From Salmonella enterica subsp. enterica serovar Choleraesuis (GTDB lineage Bacteria; Pseudomonadota; Gammaproteobacteria; Enterobacterales; Enterobacteriaceae), in the NCBI GenBank assembly GCA_022846635.1, contig AP025685.1:1178001-1242000 (forward strand): a stretch of DNA of 64,000 bases, read 5' to 3'. Position numbers and translations under genes: made by a program. Under the pieces are notes generated by a model. That model ran no database searches. It was not told the origin of the DNA and worked only from the letters and a program-made list of their open reading frames with translations. Of the stretch, positions 8,060-17,539 are shown piece after piece. Each line of letters opens with the position of its first letter. The first letter of the stretch is position 1.

Positions 8060-8500
8060 ATGAACTTTAATTCAGTAACAGACGTCATCACATCTATCAC
8101 TCACGTACAAGGCAACGGCGGTGGTTCTGACTACGGTATAAAAGTAGTACTTAACCCTATGTTAAATGAAGATGTTTATGTTCATCGTTATAAGCTAGGG
8201 TTTGCAGTTACCGACCATTCATTAGACAATGCCTGGCCACAGCCTATGCGTAATTTAAATAATAACGGCAAATTGCTAATTCCTAATTATGCTTTCCCAA
8301 CGATGCCTGAAACTATCGGTGAGTTCGTTTCTCGTATTGCAACTGAAGGGGATATTAGCACTAACTCAATTACTTTCACCCTTCCGGGAATTGCGGATCC
8401 AGATCGTGCCGGAGAAATTGTAGTATGTTTATTTGATCCAGATGATTGGACGCTGGCAAGCGGCACTCTTACCGCAGAATATAGCTTATATCAAGGTTGA
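8060..8500 (+). CDS. Orphan 146-residue protein of unknown function
   Basis: I do not recognise this protein. It has a strong ribosome site (AAGGAG, seven bases before ATG) and a good terminator after the stop, so it is very probably real. It has no signal peptide, membrane helix or cysteine-rich motif; the single Cys is near residue 123. The predicted character is beta-rich and acidic, with Asn- and Pro-rich loops (NNNGK, PDDW). Codon use is AT-rich compared with all neighbours. It stands alone between the DipZ-like gene and tRNA-Arg, an integration hotspot, so horizontal origin is likely. A secreted-type inclusion, lectin-like or phage-derived role is possible but not shown. Confidence 0.75.
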   Translation: MNFNSVTDVITSITHVQGNGGGSDYGIKVVLNPMLNEDVYVHRYKLGFAVTDHSLDNAWPQPMRNLNNNGKLLIPNYAFPTMPETIGEFVSRIATEGDISTNSITFTLPGIADPDRAGEIVVCLFDPDDWTLASGTLTAEYSLYQG

Positions 8501-8511
8501 TATTCTTCTTC

Positions 8512-8535
8512 GCCCCGCAATAGCGGGGCTTTTTA
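8512..8535 (+). terminator. Intrinsic terminator of the orphan gene
   Basis: GCCCCGC-aata-GCGGGGC hairpin followed by TTTTTATATTT, 11 bases after the stop of the 146-aa gene. It may also help stop leftward read-through from tRNA-Arg. Confidence 0.9.
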
Positions 8536-8686
8536 TATTTTCAGTTTGCTCTGGACTTTTTTCATCGATTTTTTGTGATTCAGGCATGGGCGACTATACG
8601 CATAGGCCACAGAGCCAGGCACATCAATGGCTGGTGATACAAATAGCTGGGATTATCAGGGGGGATGGCCAAAAGAGAGCTTTAAA

Positions 8687-8761
8687 TGGTGACCCCTGCA
8701 GGAATCGAACCTGCAACTAGCCCTTAGGAGGGGCTCGTTATATCCATTTAACTAAGAGGTC
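8687..8761 (-). tRNA. argW: tRNA-Arg, anticodon CCT (argW)
   Basis: A 75-base tRNA with encoded CCA (complement of 8687-8689). The acceptor stem pairs GACCTCT with AGGGGTC. The T-arm is GCAGG-TTCGATT-CCTGC, and the anticodon loop CTCCTAA carries CCT, reading AGG. The gene lies near yfdC as in E. coli, where it is the attachment site of prophage CPS-53. Here no integrase follows its 3' end, only the small orphan gene. Confidence 0.97.
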
Positions 8762-8771
8762 GGGCGCGCTT

Positions 8772-8799
8772 AGTATACCGAATTTATGCCCGGCGTTAA
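8772..8799 (-). promoter_or_regulatory. argW promoter with GC-rich discriminator
   Basis: On the minus strand, TTAACG (-35, complement of 8794-8799) is separated by 16 bases from TATACT (-10, complement of 8772-8777). A GC-rich stretch (GCGCGCCC) then precedes the tRNA. Such a discriminator is typical of stringently controlled stable-RNA promoters. Confidence 0.65.
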
Positions 8800-8878
8800 G
8801 CTTAGTGCGTCCGTTTGTTCAAACTATCGCCAGTAACCTGCTGATTAAGCACAATTCCCGGATTTTTCTCTCATTTAC

Positions 8879-9562
8879 TTACGGCTGTGGCTGGCCGATG
8901 CCGCCTTTCAGCAGCGTCAGGGCGTGATTGACGATTGCCTGGCGGTCAAAATTGAATGGCTCCTGGGTATTCTGCTGCTGTCGTAGCATGCAGAAAGGCA
9001 CCAGTATCAGGCTCAGCAATGAGGTGAAAATCAGCGCCGGTTCCAACTCTCGGTTAAGTTTGCCCTCGTTTTGCCAGCGAATAATGGTTGCCAGCGTGTT
9101 GTTGCGCTCGGTTTTGCCGAATCGGGCATGCATATGCTGGCGCAATTGGTTGGTCTCGCCCAGCACTTCCTGGAGCCATAGCGGGGCGAACCAGGGGTAA
9201 GTGTCGGCGAGTTCTGCCAGCCGTTCGGTCATTAGCAACAGGGCCGTTGATGGAGATTCAGCGTTATCGGCCAGAACAGTAGTGATATCACGACGCAGCG
9301 GCAGAAAGCGCTCCTCAATCATGACATCCAGTAGCTGCTCGCGAGAGTTGAAGTAGTAATGCAGCATAGCCGAAGTAACGCCCGCCTCGCGCGCTATGGC
9401 GTTAAGCGAAGTTTCGGCAATCCCCTGGCGGGCAAATAAACTGAGCGCAGCATCCAGCAATTTATTACGGCTATCGGCGTTTACCGATGCGCCGCGCGGG
9501 CGTCCTGGACGACGGGGACGGGGTTGTGGCTGATGTTCGCTATTTGCTTTTTGTGCTGTCAT
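8879..9562 (-). CDS. TetR-family transcriptional repressor
   Basis: A 227-residue TetR regulator. After a basic, Pro/Arg-rich tail, the helix-turn-helix spans about residues 30-80, with the recognition helix in AGVTSAMLHYYFNSREQLL. The ligand-binding domain follows. It starts at an ATG with AGGT upstream and is divergent from a DHA2 exporter 81 bases away, with a dyad in between. The expected role is ligand-relieved repression of that exporter and of itself. The inducer is unknown. Confidence 0.92.
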   Translation of the reverse strand: MTAQKANSEHQPQPRPRRPGRPRGASVNADSRNKLLDAALSLFARQGIAETSLNAIAREAGVTSAMLHYYFNSREQLLDVMIEERFLPLRRDITTVLADNAESPSTALLLMTERLAELADTYPWFAPLWLQEVLGETNQLRQHMHARFGKTERNNTLATIIRWQNEGKLNRELEPALIFTSLLSLILVPFCMLRQQQNTQEPFNFDRQAIVNHALTLLKGGIGQPQP

Positions 9563-9603
9563 TTACCTGTTTTCCATTGACGGGGTATATGAATTGAATA
9601 AAT

Positions 9604-9625
9604 ATTAATTGGTCAGTTAATTAAT
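9604..9625. promoter_or_regulatory. Candidate TetR operator
   Basis: ATTAATT-ggtcagtt-AATTAAT, a perfect 7-bp inverted repeat with an eight-base centre, lies in the gap between the TetR gene and the exporter. Its position fits a shared operator. It is AT-rich, so chance symmetry is possible. Confidence 0.45.
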
Positions 9626-9643
9626 TTCAAGTGAGTGCCTTTT

Positions 9644-11158
9644 ATGGCGTCAGACAATCAGGTTAGCCCGCAGGTGGCTACCGGGGCGGCAATGCCGTCA
9701 ATACGCCTGCTTTTTAGCGCTCTGCTACTGGTCATGCTGCTTTCTGCGCTCGATCAGACCATCGTTTCCACCGCGCTGCCTACAATTGTGGGCGAGCTGG
9801 GCGGGCTGGATAAACTTTCCTGGGTGGTCACTGCCTATATCCTTACTTCGACTATCGTTGTGCCACTGTATGGTAAGTTCGGCGATTTGTATGGCCGGAA
9901 AAAGGTATTACAGATAGCTATCATCCTGTTTCTGCTTGGTTCTGCGCTGTGTGGTCTTGCCCAGAATATGACTCAGCTGGTTATCATGCGCGCCATACAG
10001 GGATTGGGCGGCGGCGGGTTAATGGTTATCAGTATGGCCGCCGTGGCCGATGTGGTGCCTCCGGCCGATCGTGGCCGTTATCAGGGACTATTCGGTGGCG
10101 TTTTCGGCCTGTCGACGGTGCTTGGCCCGCTGATTGGCGGTTTTATTGTGCAGCACGCTAGCTGGCGCTGGATATTTTATATAAACCTGCCGCTGGGCAT
10201 TTTTGCGTTGATGGTTATTGGTGCGGTATTTAAGGAGCAGGGGCGGAGGACGAAGCATCAGGTTGATTTTATGGGCGCTTTTTATCTGAGCCTGTTGTTG
10301 CTGTCCGTGGTGCTATTTACCAGCCAGGGTGGGACGGTGCTATCGTGGTCTGACCCTCAACTGTGGTGCATTTTCGCTTTTGCCGTGATGGGAGGCGTGG
10401 GCTTTGTATATGAAGAGCGCCTGGCGTTTGAGCCTATTATTCCGTTGTCACTGTTTCGCGACCGCAGTTTTCTGCTGTGTAGTTTGATTGGTTTTATTAT
10501 CGGTATGTCGCTGTTTGGATCGGTTACTTTTCTGCCGCTCTATTTGCAGGTAGTGAAATCCGCCACCCCAACCGAAGCGGGGATGCAGTTGATCCCGCTA
10601 ATGGGCGGGCTGCTGCTAACTTCAATCATTAGCGGGCGGATTATCAGTCGTACCGGTAAATATCGCCTGTTCCCGATTATGGGGACGTTGATGGCGGTGG
10701 CGGGTATGGGTTTGCTTACTACGATTACCATCCATTCGCCGACCTGGCATCTGTACCTGTTCACCTGCCTGCTGGGTATGGGGCTGGGGCTGGTGATGCA
10801 GGTTCTGGTGCTGGTAGTGCAAAATAATGTTTCATCCAGCATGGTTGGCGTCGCGACTTCTGGCGTGACGCTGTTCCGTTCGATTGGCGGTTCTATCGGC
10901 GTGGCGCTGTTTGGGGCGGTGTTTACCCATGTTTTGCAGTCAAATCTGGATAAGCTGTTGCCCGAAGGTACCGTGTTGCCTTCGTCGCTGAATCCGGTGG
11001 CGGTTCATCACCTGCCGGCAGATTTACAAAGTGATTATCTGCAATCTTTCGGGGCGGCGATTCACTCGGCGTTTACCATGGCGGCTGTTGTGATGGTGCT
11101 GGCATTTATTCTCTCCTGGCTGCTGCGCGAGGCGCCGCTGAGAACGGCCAACGATTAA
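9644..11158 (+). CDS. DHA2-family MFS drug exporter
   Basis: Inner-membrane proton antiporter of 504 residues, about 14 predicted helices. The DHA2 signature LDQTIVSTALP in the first helix (36-46) and GRKKVL in the loop after helix 2 support multidrug-type export. The start is set at ATG 9644, nine bases after GTGAG; a GTG at 9635 would add three residues. Unlike the permease at the left end it has no HlyD adaptor next to it, so it probably works alone or with an adaptor elsewhere. It is controlled by the divergent TetR gene by inference from layout. Confidence 0.92.
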   Translation: MASDNQVSPQVATGAAMPSIRLLFSALLLVMLLSALDQTIVSTALPTIVGELGGLDKLSWVVTAYILTSTIVVPLYGKFGDLYGRKKVLQIAIILFLLGSALCGLAQNMTQLVIMRAIQGLGGGGLMVISMAAVADVVPPADRGRYQGLFGGVFGLSTVLGPLIGGFIVQHASWRWIFYINLPLGIFALMVIGAVFKEQGRRTKHQVDFMGAFYLSLLLLSVVLFTSQGGTVLSWSDPQLWCIFAFAVMGGVGFVYEERLAFEPIIPLSLFRDRSFLLCSLIGFIIGMSLFGSVTFLPLYLQVVKSATPTEAGMQLIPLMGGLLLTSIISGRIISRTGKYRLFPIMGTLMAVAGMGLLTTITIHSPTWHLYLFTCLLGMGLGLVMQVLVLVVQNNVSSSMVGVATSGVTLFRSIGGSIGVALFGAVFTHVLQSNLDKLLPEGTVLPSSLNPVAVHHLPADLQSDYLQSFGAAIHSAFTMAAVVMVLAFILSWLLREAPLRTAND

Positions 11159-11184
11159 GTTGTCAGGCGTGATGAATTAAAAGA

Positions 11185-11213
11185 ACGGGGCCGCATATGC
11201 GGCCCCGTTTTTT
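11185..11213. terminator. Terminator between converging exporter and yfdC
   Basis: ACGGGGCCGC-atat-GCGGCCCCGT, a perfect 10-bp stem, followed by TTTTTT on the plus strand. It ends the exporter and may serve yfdC from the other side. Confidence 0.93.
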
Positions 11214-11232
11214 ATCATGAATAAGCGCTTGC

Positions 11233-12093
11233 TTACTTTTTCTGGCTCATATCACCGCGAATCTGAGCGTGGCTTATCAGGGCAAAGATAAACGTGCCTC
11301 CGACAATATTCCCGGCCAGCGTAGGCAGGGCAAATGGCCATAAAAACTTCAGCCACGAGGTGTCACTGGTCAGGATCAGATATAGCGCTTCTATACTGCC
11401 GACCACGATGTGGGTGGTATTGGCGACGGCGATGAGCCAGGTTATCAGGATGATTATTATAATGCGCGCCGAGCCAGCGGCCGGAAACATCCATACCATC
11501 GTGGCAATAAGCCAGCCGGAGACGATACCGCTGGCAAACATCTCCCAGGCGGTGAAGGCCATCATCTCTTCAGCCAGAGCGGTAAACGCTTTCTGGACGG
11601 GCTCATCAAATGCCGGCAGCCAGGCCAAAGCCATAGCGGCAAGCGCGGTACCGGCCAGATTGCCCACTAATACCACGCCCCATAATCGGCCTAACAGTAG
11701 AAAATTATTGGCAGTGGGGTGCTGCATTACCGGAAGTACCACGGTCAGCGTATTCTCAGTAAAAAGCTGTTGGCGAGCCATGATGACGATAATAAAGCCG
11801 AAGGTATAGCCGAGGCACTCCAGCAGAAATCCGCCCGGAATACCTTCCAGGTTAGCGTGGAATATGCCACGCGCCAGAAAAGAGGCGCCCATTGATAATC
11901 CGGCCGCAACTGCCGACCAAAGCAGCGCCATCGAGTCGCGCTCCAGCTCCTGCTCTCCGTGTTCGCGGATATGCTCGTGGATTGCCATCGCTCGCGATGG
12001 CATCTCCTCCCCGGAATGGCTCTTATTACTTTCCAGATTGTCTTCATTCTCGACTTCCCGTTCGCTTGGGGCGTTACCACTTATTGTTTTCAT
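11233..12093 (-). CDS. yfdC: YfdC, formate/nitrite transporter family protein
   Basis: Inner-membrane protein of 286 residues in the formate-nitrite transporter (FNT) family. An acidic cytoplasmic N-terminal tail precedes the conserved PSRAMAIHEHIR block near residue 35. About six hydrophobic segments follow, including ARQQLFTENT and the C-terminal ALPTLAGNIVGGTFIFAL. The start at 12093 matches the length of the E. coli tail; the frame is open to 12180 but that adds an unrelated extension. Ribosome site weak (GGAT). Transport substrate of YfdC is not firmly established. In E. coli it lies directly beside mlaA; here the ccm operon separates them. Confidence 0.92.
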   Translation of the reverse strand: MKTISGNAPSEREVENEDNLESNKSHSGEEMPSRAMAIHEHIREHGEQELERDSMALLWSAVAAGLSMGASFLARGIFHANLEGIPGGFLLECLGYTFGFIIVIMARQQLFTENTLTVVLPVMQHPTANNFLLLGRLWGVVLVGNLAGTALAAMALAWLPAFDEPVQKAFTALAEEMMAFTAWEMFASGIVSGWLIATMVWMFPAAGSARIIIIILITWLIAVANTTHIVVGSIEALYLILTSDTSWLKFLWPFALPTLAGNIVGGTFIFALISHAQIRGDMSQKK

Positions 12094-12271
12094 TAAGGGT
12101 ATCCAACTGTTTTTATAGGAGATAACTATAATAGTAGTGCTTTTTTGAACAATTGAACGAGGACGCAACATAATATGCACAATCCTTACGGCTTGTACTG
12201 ATTAAGGTTTCTGTGGTGTGGAAAGCCTATGATATGCTTGTTGCACTTTTGCAAACCGGGGCCTGGTAACG

Positions 12272-12892
12272 ATGTTTGAGGCGCAAAATTTGACCTGCAT
12301 TCGCGATGAGCGCGTGTTGTTTTCGTCGTTATCTTTTTGCGTAGACCCGGGTGAAATTGTTCAGATTGCCGGGCGCAATGGCGCCGGAAAAACCTCCCTG
12401 CTACGTATTCTTATCGGGCTGACTAGCCCGGCCGAAGGCCAGGTTTGCTGGCAGAAAATGCCCGTGAATCGCGACCGGGAAAATTTTCACCGTAAGCTTC
12501 TGTGGTGTGGCCATCAGCCTGGGGTAAAAAGCACCCTGAGCGCCGAAGAGAACCTCCAGTTCTATCATCCTGACAGCGACAGGGCCGCCCGGTGGCAGGC
12601 TCTGGAAGCCTGCGGTTTAGTGGGTTACGAAGATGTAGCGGTAGGCCAGATGTCGGCAGGCCAGCAGCGTCGGGTAGCGTTGGCGCGTCTGTGGCTAACC
12701 AAAGCGCCGCTGTGGCTCCTGGATGAGCCATTTACTGCGCTAGATCCCCACGGAATTGAGCGGTTAACCACCCGCTTTGAACAGCATGCCGCCGCGGGGG
12801 GAATGGTAGTTCTGACGACTCACCAACCGCTGCGACCGCTCGCTGTGCCGCTGCGCCAGATTTTTCTGGGAGAGGGGAACATGCCCCAATGA
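12272..12892 (+). CDS. ccmA: CcmA, heme-exporter ATPase
   Basis: ATP-binding subunit of the CcmABCD complex that releases holo-CcmE for cytochrome c maturation. It has 206 residues. Walker A is GRNGAGKT (34-41), the signature SAGQQ is at 128-132, and Walker B is LWLLDEP with Asp151-Glu152. It begins the operon and overlaps ccmB by four bases (ATGA). The upstream gap, shared with divergent yfdC, should hold the operon promoter, but I could not identify a convincing FNR or Nar box. Confidence 0.97.
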   Translation: MFEAQNLTCIRDERVLFSSLSFCVDPGEIVQIAGRNGAGKTSLLRILIGLTSPAEGQVCWQKMPVNRDRENFHRKLLWCGHQPGVKSTLSAEENLQFYHPDSDRAARWQALEACGLVGYEDVAVGQMSAGQQRRVALARLWLTKAPLWLLDEPFTALDPHGIERLTTRFEQHAAAGGMVVLTTHQPLRPLAVPLRQIFLGEGNMPQ

Positions 12893-13548
12893 TGCTGCTG
12901 GTCTTTCGGCGCGAGATGCGCCTGGCATTTCGTAATCTGGCGGAGATTGTTAACCCACTGTGGTTCTTCCTGATAGTGATTACGCTGTTCCCATTAGGCA
13001 TAGGCCCTGAGCCGCAAATGCTGGCGCGCATTGCTCCCGGCATTATCTGGGTGGCGGCGCTGCTCTCTTCGTTATTGGCTATGGAGCGCCTGTTTCGTGA
13101 TGACTATCTTGATGGCTCTTTGGAGCAGCTTATGTTGCTGCCTCTGCCCCTTCCTGCCGTCATCATGGCGAAAGTCATCGCTCACTGGGTGGTGACTGGA
13201 TTACCGTTATTATTGCTGTCCCCACTGATAGCTATGCTGCTGGGGCTGAATTTTGACAGCTGGAAAGTCATGGCGTTAACGCTGTTATTAGGGACGCCAA
13301 CCCTGAGTTTTTTAGGGGCTATTGGGGTTGGACTGACGGTAGGTTTACGGCGCGGCGGTGTGCTTTTAAGCCTGCTGGTGCTACCGTTAACTATTCCACT
13401 ACTTATTTTTGCCTGCGCGGCGTTAGACGCGGCGGCAATGGGCCTGCCGGTAGAAGGGTATCTTGCCATTCTGGGAGCCTTCCTGGCCGGTAGCGCCACG
13501 CTGAGTCCTTTTGCGACTGCGGCCGCTCTGCGGGTCAGCGTACAATAA
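12889..13548 (+). CDS. ccmB: CcmB, heme-exporter membrane subunit
   Basis: Six-helix inner-membrane permease subunit of the CcmABCD complex, 219 residues. It begins with the conserved [11 protein letters not shown] segment and carries [11 protein letters not shown] in the first loop. Two adjacent ATGs (12889, 12892) are possible. It is coupled to ccmA by overlap and followed by ccmC after a 50-base gap, the largest within the operon. Confidence 0.97.
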   Translation: MMLLVFRREMRLAFRNLAEIVNPLWFFLIVITLFPLGIGPEPQMLARIAPGIIWVAALLSSLLAMERLFRDDYLDGSLEQLMLLPLPLPAVIMAKVIAHWVVTGLPLLLLSPLIAMLLGLNFDSWKVMALTLLLGTPTLSFLGAIGVGLTVGLRRGGVLLSLLVLPLTIPLLIFACAALDAAAMGLPVEGYLAILGAFLAGSATLSPFATAAALRVSVQ

Positions 13549-13598
13549 TTATGGCCTGTGGAAGCGGGCCTCAACGAAAAGTGTGTGAGCGATAAATC

Positions 13599-14342
13599 AT
13601 GTGGAAAGCATTACATCAGCTTGCTAAGCCGGAGCGTCTGTTCCATTTGTGCGGACGCTGGATTCCCTGGCTGGGCTTATTAAGCGCCTTATTACTGGTG
13701 GTCGGTTGTATCTGGGGCTTTGTCTATGCGCCGCCCGATTATCAGCAGGGACAGAGCTACCGCATTATGTATCTGCACGTCCCGGCCGCCATGTGGTCAA
13801 TGGGGATTTATGCGTCGATGGCGATAGCGGCCTTTATTGGTCTGGTCTGGCAAATGAAAATGTCCGATCTCGCTATGGCGGCGATGGCACCCGTTGGGGC
13901 CGTGTATACCTTTATTGCACTGGTCACTGGCTCGGCCTGGGGTAAGCCGATGTGGGGCACCTGGTGGATTTGGGATGCGCGTCTGACTTCTGAACTGGTG
14001 CTGCTGTTTCTCTATATCGGCGTTATCGCGCTCTATAACGCATTTGATGACCGGCGCCTGGCCGGGCGTGCGGCGGGCATTCTGGTGCTGGTCGGCGTGG
14101 TCAATCTCCCGATTATTCACTTCTCGGTTGAGTGGTGGAATACCCTGCATCAGGGTTCAACCAATATGCAAAAAACTATCGACCCTTCAATGCGCGTGCC
14201 TTTGCGCTGGACTATCTTTGGTTTTCTCAGCCTGTTCGTGACGCTCACATTAATGCGTCTGCGTAACCTGATTTTATTCCAGGAGCGCAGACGGCCGTGG
14301 GTTGCCGAACTGGCGGCAAAAGAAGGAGGAAAACGCGGATGA
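13599..14342 (+). CDS. ccmC: CcmC, heme-handling WWD protein
   Basis: Inner-membrane protein of 247 residues that loads heme onto CcmE. The heme-binding tryptophan-rich motif WGTWWIWD is at 119-126. Flanking periplasmic His60 (YLHVPAAMW) and the His in FSVEWWNTLHQ region are the expected axial ligands. Six hydrophobic helices. Its stop overlaps the start of ccmD by three bases. Confidence 0.97.
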   Translation: MWKALHQLAKPERLFHLCGRWIPWLGLLSALLLVVGCIWGFVYAPPDYQQGQSYRIMYLHVPAAMWSMGIYASMAIAAFIGLVWQMKMSDLAMAAMAPVGAVYTFIALVTGSAWGKPMWGTWWIWDARLTSELVLLFLYIGVIALYNAFDDRRLAGRAAGILVLVGVVNLPIIHFSVEWWNTLHQGSTNMQKTIDPSMRVPLRWTIFGFLSLFVTLTLMRLRNLILFQERRRPWVAELAAKEGGKRG

Positions 14343-14560
14343 ATAGCGCATTTTCCAGCTGGCAGGAGTTCTGGGCAATGGGTGGCTATGCGTTTTACGT
14401 CTGGCTGGCAGTTGCCTTTACCATTATTCCACTGATTTTTTTAATTACTCATATCCGCTGGCAACGTAAGGCGCTGCTGCGTGAAGTCAGCCGCCAGCAG
14501 GCGCGTGAGCGGCGTATTGCCGCCGCTCAGGATAAGGAAACCCGGAGAGTGACGCCGTGA
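14339..14560 (+). CDS. ccmD: CcmD, small heme-exporter subunit
   Basis: A 73-residue protein with one transmembrane helix (about 20-40) and a basic, Arg/Gln-rich cytoplasmic tail. It begins [18 protein letters not shown], the family's conserved N-terminus. CcmD is needed to release CcmE from CcmABC. The start overlaps the ccmC stop (ATGA); an upstream in-frame start at 14297 lies inside ccmC and is rejected. It overlaps ccmE by four bases. Confidence 0.95.
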   Translation: MNSAFSSWQEFWAMGGYAFYVWLAVAFTIIPLIFLITHIRWQRKALLREVSRQQARERRIAAAQDKETRRVTP

Positions 14561-15036
14561 ATTCAAGACGTAAAACGCGCCTGTACCTGGCGATTGTCGT
14601 GCTGATGGGGCTGGGTATTACCGTTACCCTGGTGCTATATGCGCTGCGTTCTAATATCGACCTGTTCTACACTCCCGGCGAAATTATTTACGGCAAGGGC
14701 GAGAGCCTGCAAAAACCGGAGCCGGGCCAGCGGCTGCGCGTCGGCGGAATGGTGATGCCTGGCAGCGTGAAGCGCGATAGCCAGAGTCTCAAAGTCACTT
14801 TTAAACTTTATGATGCGCGCGGCGTGGTTAGCGTGAGCTATGACGGCATTCTGCCGGATCTGTTCCGCGAGGGGCAGGGCGTTGTGGCTCAGGGTGAGCT
14901 GGAAGACAAAGACCACGTTATCGCCAAAGAGGTGCTGGCGAAGCACGATGAGAATTACACGCCGCCGGAAATTAAAGATGCGATGCAGGAGAACCACCAT
15001 ATGCCCGCAGAGGCTTATAAGGGCAATCAGTCATGA
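14557..15036 (+). CDS. ccmE: CcmE, periplasmic heme chaperone
   Basis: Membrane-anchored heme chaperone of 159 residues that binds heme covalently through a His and passes it to CcmFH. It has an N-terminal anchor at about 9-30, an OB-fold beta barrel, and the heme-binding His130 in [10 protein letters not shown]. The tail after residue 140 is flexible. It starts at a GTG overlapping the ccmD stop (GTGA), and its own stop overlaps ccmF. Confidence 0.97.
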   Translation: MNSRRKTRLYLAIVVLMGLGITVTLVLYALRSNIDLFYTPGEIIYGKGESLQKPEPGQRLRVGGMVMPGSVKRDSQSLKVTFKLYDARGVVSVSYDGILPDLFREGQGVVAQGELEDKDHVIAKEVLAKHDENYTPPEIKDAMQENHHMPAEAYKGNQS

Positions 15037-16985
15037 TGCCGGAGATTGGTAATTTTCTGCTCTGCCTGGCGCTGGGGATTGCGCTGCTGCTTAGCGTATA
15101 TCCGCTAATTGGTGCCAGCCGCCAGTCGCAACGTTTGATGGCGCTGGCCCGTCCGCTCTCCTGGGCGCTGTTTTTTAGCATCCTGGCGGCCTTTGCGGTG
15201 CTGATTCACGCCTTTGTGGTCAATGACTTTAGCGTGGTTTATGTCGCCAGTAATTCCAACACCCAACTCCCGGTCTGGTATCGGGTTGCTGCGACCTGGG
15301 GTGCGCACGAAGGTTCGTTGCTGTTGTGGGTGCTGTTGCTCAGCGGCTGGACTTTTGCCGTGGCGATATTCAGCCGGGGGATGCCTGCTGATTCAGTCGC
15401 CCGCGTGCTGGCAGTCATGGGCATGATTAACTTCGGCTTCCTGCTATTTATTCTGCTTACCTCGAACCCATTTGCCCGCACGCTGCCGGACTTCCCGATA
15501 GAAGGGCGCGAGCTGAATCCGCTGTTGCAGGATATTGGCCTGATTTTCCATCCGCCGCTGTTGTATATGGGCTACGTCGGGTTCTCGGTTGCCTTCGCCT
15601 TCGCCATCGCCTCGCTGATGGCCGGACGGCTTGATACCGCCTGGGCGCGCTGGTCACGTCCCTGGACGCAGGCGGCCTGGGTATTCCTGACTATCGGTAT
15701 TGTGCTTGGTTCAGCCTGGGCCTATTACGAGCTGGGCTGGGGGGGCTGGTGGTTCTGGGACCCGGTAGAGAACGCTTCGCTAATGCCGTGGCTGGTGGGT
15801 ACTGCCCTGATGCACTCGCTGGCCGTAACAGAGAAACGCGGCAGTTTTAAAGCCTGGACGGTACTGCTGGCTATTACCGCGTTTTCGCTGTGCCTGCTGG
15901 GGACTTTTTTGGTGCGCTCCGGCGTGCTGGTTTCGGTGCATTCGTTTGCCTCCGATCCGGCGCGCGGTATGTTTATCCTCGCGTTTCTGGTTATCGTTAT
16001 CGGTAGTTCACTGCTGCTGTATGCCATTAAAGGCGGCAGCGTGCGTGCGCGGGTAAATAATGAGCTGTGGTCGCGCGAGAGCTTCTTGCTGGGCAATAAC
16101 GTATTGCTGGTGGCTGGGATGCTAATTGTACTGCTGGGCACACTTCTGCCGCTGGTACACAAGCAGCTAGGCCTTGGCAGCATCTCGGTAGGCGAGCCGT
16201 TTTTTAATACCATGTTCAGTATGCTGATGGTGCCTTTCACCTTAATGCTGGGCGTTGGGCCGCTGGTTCGCTGGCGGCGTGATGAGCCGCAAAAGCTGGT
16301 TAAAAGATTAGTGATTGCGGCGGTGATCACCGTGATTCTGGCGCTGGTGCTGCCATGGTTATTGCAAGATGAAATTAAGGCCATGGTAGTTTTGGGGCTT
16401 GTTATGGCGGTCTGGGTTTTTGTCCTGACGGTAATGGAGCTTTACGAGCGTGCGACGCATCGCCATGGCCTATGGAGCGGGCTGAAGTCCCTATCCCGTA
16501 GCCATTGGGGAATGGTGCTGGGGCATGTAGGCGTGGCGGTAACGGTTGTGGGCATTGCATTTAGTCAGAACTACAGCATCGAAAGAGATGTGCGCATGAA
16601 AGCCGGTGATAGCGTGATGATTCATGATTATCGCTTTGAGTTTCGCAATGTTTACGATATCTCAGGCCCTAACTATCGTGGCGGCGTGGGGCTTATTGAT
16701 GTTACCCGCAATGGCCGGTTTGAGGCCACGCTGCATGCGGAAAAACGGTTCTACGATAATAGCCGCATGATGATGACCGAAGCCGCAATCGACGGCGGCC
16801 TGACCCGCGACCTGTATGCGGCGTTAGGTGAAGAGCTGGATGATGGCAGCTGGGCCGTCCGCCTGTATTACAAACCGTTTGTTCGCTGGATATGGTACGG
16901 CGGGGCGTTAATGGCGCTCGGCGGCCTGTTGTGTATGCTCGACCCGCGTTATCGCCTGCGCAAAACGCTGCGGGAGGCGCAATGA
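15033..16985 (+). CDS. ccmF: CcmF, cytochrome c heme lyase core subunit
   Basis: Large inner-membrane WWD-domain protein (650 residues) that attaches heme to apocytochrome c together with CcmH and CcmI. The WWD motif WGGWWFWDP is at 236-244. Conserved His-containing segments [11 protein letters not shown] and [11 protein letters not shown] flank it. A large periplasmic domain precedes the last helix. Overlaps ccmE and ccmG by a few bases each. Confidence 0.97.
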   Translation: MMPEIGNFLLCLALGIALLLSVYPLIGASRQSQRLMALARPLSWALFFSILAAFAVLIHAFVVNDFSVVYVASNSNTQLPVWYRVAATWGAHEGSLLLWVLLLSGWTFAVAIFSRGMPADSVARVLAVMGMINFGFLLFILLTSNPFARTLPDFPIEGRELNPLLQDIGLIFHPPLLYMGYVGFSVAFAFAIASLMAGRLDTAWARWSRPWTQAAWVFLTIGIVLGSAWAYYELGWGGWWFWDPVENASLMPWLVGTALMHSLAVTEKRGSFKAWTVLLAITAFSLCLLGTFLVRSGVLVSVHSFASDPARGMFILAFLVIVIGSSLLLYAIKGGSVRARVNNELWSRESFLLGNNVLLVAGMLIVLLGTLLPLVHKQLGLGSISVGEPFFNTMFSMLMVPFTLMLGVGPLVRWRRDEPQKLVKRLVIAAVITVILALVLPWLLQDEIKAMVVLGLVMAVWVFVLTVMELYERATHRHGLWSGLKSLSRSHWGMVLGHVGVAVTVVGIAFSQNYSIERDVRMKAGDSVMIHDYRFEFRNVYDISGPNYRGGVGLIDVTRNGRFEATLHAEKRFYDNSRMMMTEAAIDGGLTRDLYAALGEELDDGSWAVRLYYKPFVRWIWYGGALMALGGLLCMLDPRYRLRKTLREAQ

Positions 16986-17539
16986 ACCGCAAATTATTGT
17001 TTATCCCGTTAGGCGTTTTTTTACTGCTGGCAGCAGCGTTGCTTTGGCAATTGGTCAGAAATGCGGATGGTGATGACCCAACCCGGCTTGAGTCGGCGCT
17101 GATTGGCAAACCGGTGCCGCAGTTCCGCCTTGAGGCGCTGGAAACCCCCGGCAAAATATACGACCAGGCGGTTTTAACCAATGGTAAACCGCTGCTGTTG
17201 AATGTCTGGGCAACCTGGTGTCCTACCTGCCGTGCCGAACATCAATATCTGAATAAGCTGTCGGCGCAGGGCGTTCGGGTGGTTGGGCTGAATTATAAAG
17301 ACGATCGCCAGAAGGCCATTACCTGGCTTAATTCGCTTGGTAATCCTTATTCTCTGAGCCTGTATGACGGGAACGGCATGTTGGGGCTGGATCTTGGGGT
17401 GTACGGTGCGCCGGAAACCTTCCTGATCGATGGGCGTGGGATCATCCGCTATCGCCACGCCGGGGATCTTAACGATCGGGTATGGAGCCGGGAGCTGAAG
17501 CCGCTGTGGGATAAATATAGCAAGGAGGCCGGGGAATGA
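16982..17539 (+). CDS. ccmG: CcmG/DsbE, periplasmic thioredoxin-like reductase
   Basis: A 185-residue membrane-anchored thioredoxin that keeps the apocytochrome CXXCH cysteines reduced. N-terminal anchor at about 5-25; active site WCPTC with Cys80 and Cys83; C-terminal conserved stretch VYGAPETFLIDG. The start at 16982 overlaps the ccmF stop (ATGA) and gives the same length as E. coli DsbE. The longer open frame to 16892 lies inside ccmF. Confidence 0.97.
   Translation: MNRKLLFIPLGVFLLLAAALLWQLVRNADGDDPTRLESALIGKPVPQFRLEALETPGKIYDQAVLTNGKPLLLNVWATWCPTCRAEHQYLNKLSAQGVRVVGLNYKDDRQKAITWLNSLGNPYSLSLYDGNGMLGLDLGVYGAPETFLIDGRGIIRYRHAGDLNDRVWSRELKPLWDKYSKEAGE

Noticed and set aside
8433..8720. 95-codon open frame running into argW
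   Set aside because: It overlaps the orphan gene, its terminator and the tRNA, and has no ribosome site.
8500..8761. Prophage integrase or attachment repeat at argW
   Set aside because: No integrase-like frame and no second copy of the tRNA 3' end seen in the window.
12094..12271. FNR or NarP site controlling the ccm operon
   Set aside because: No sequence with acceptable match to TTGAT-N4-ATCAA was found by eye.
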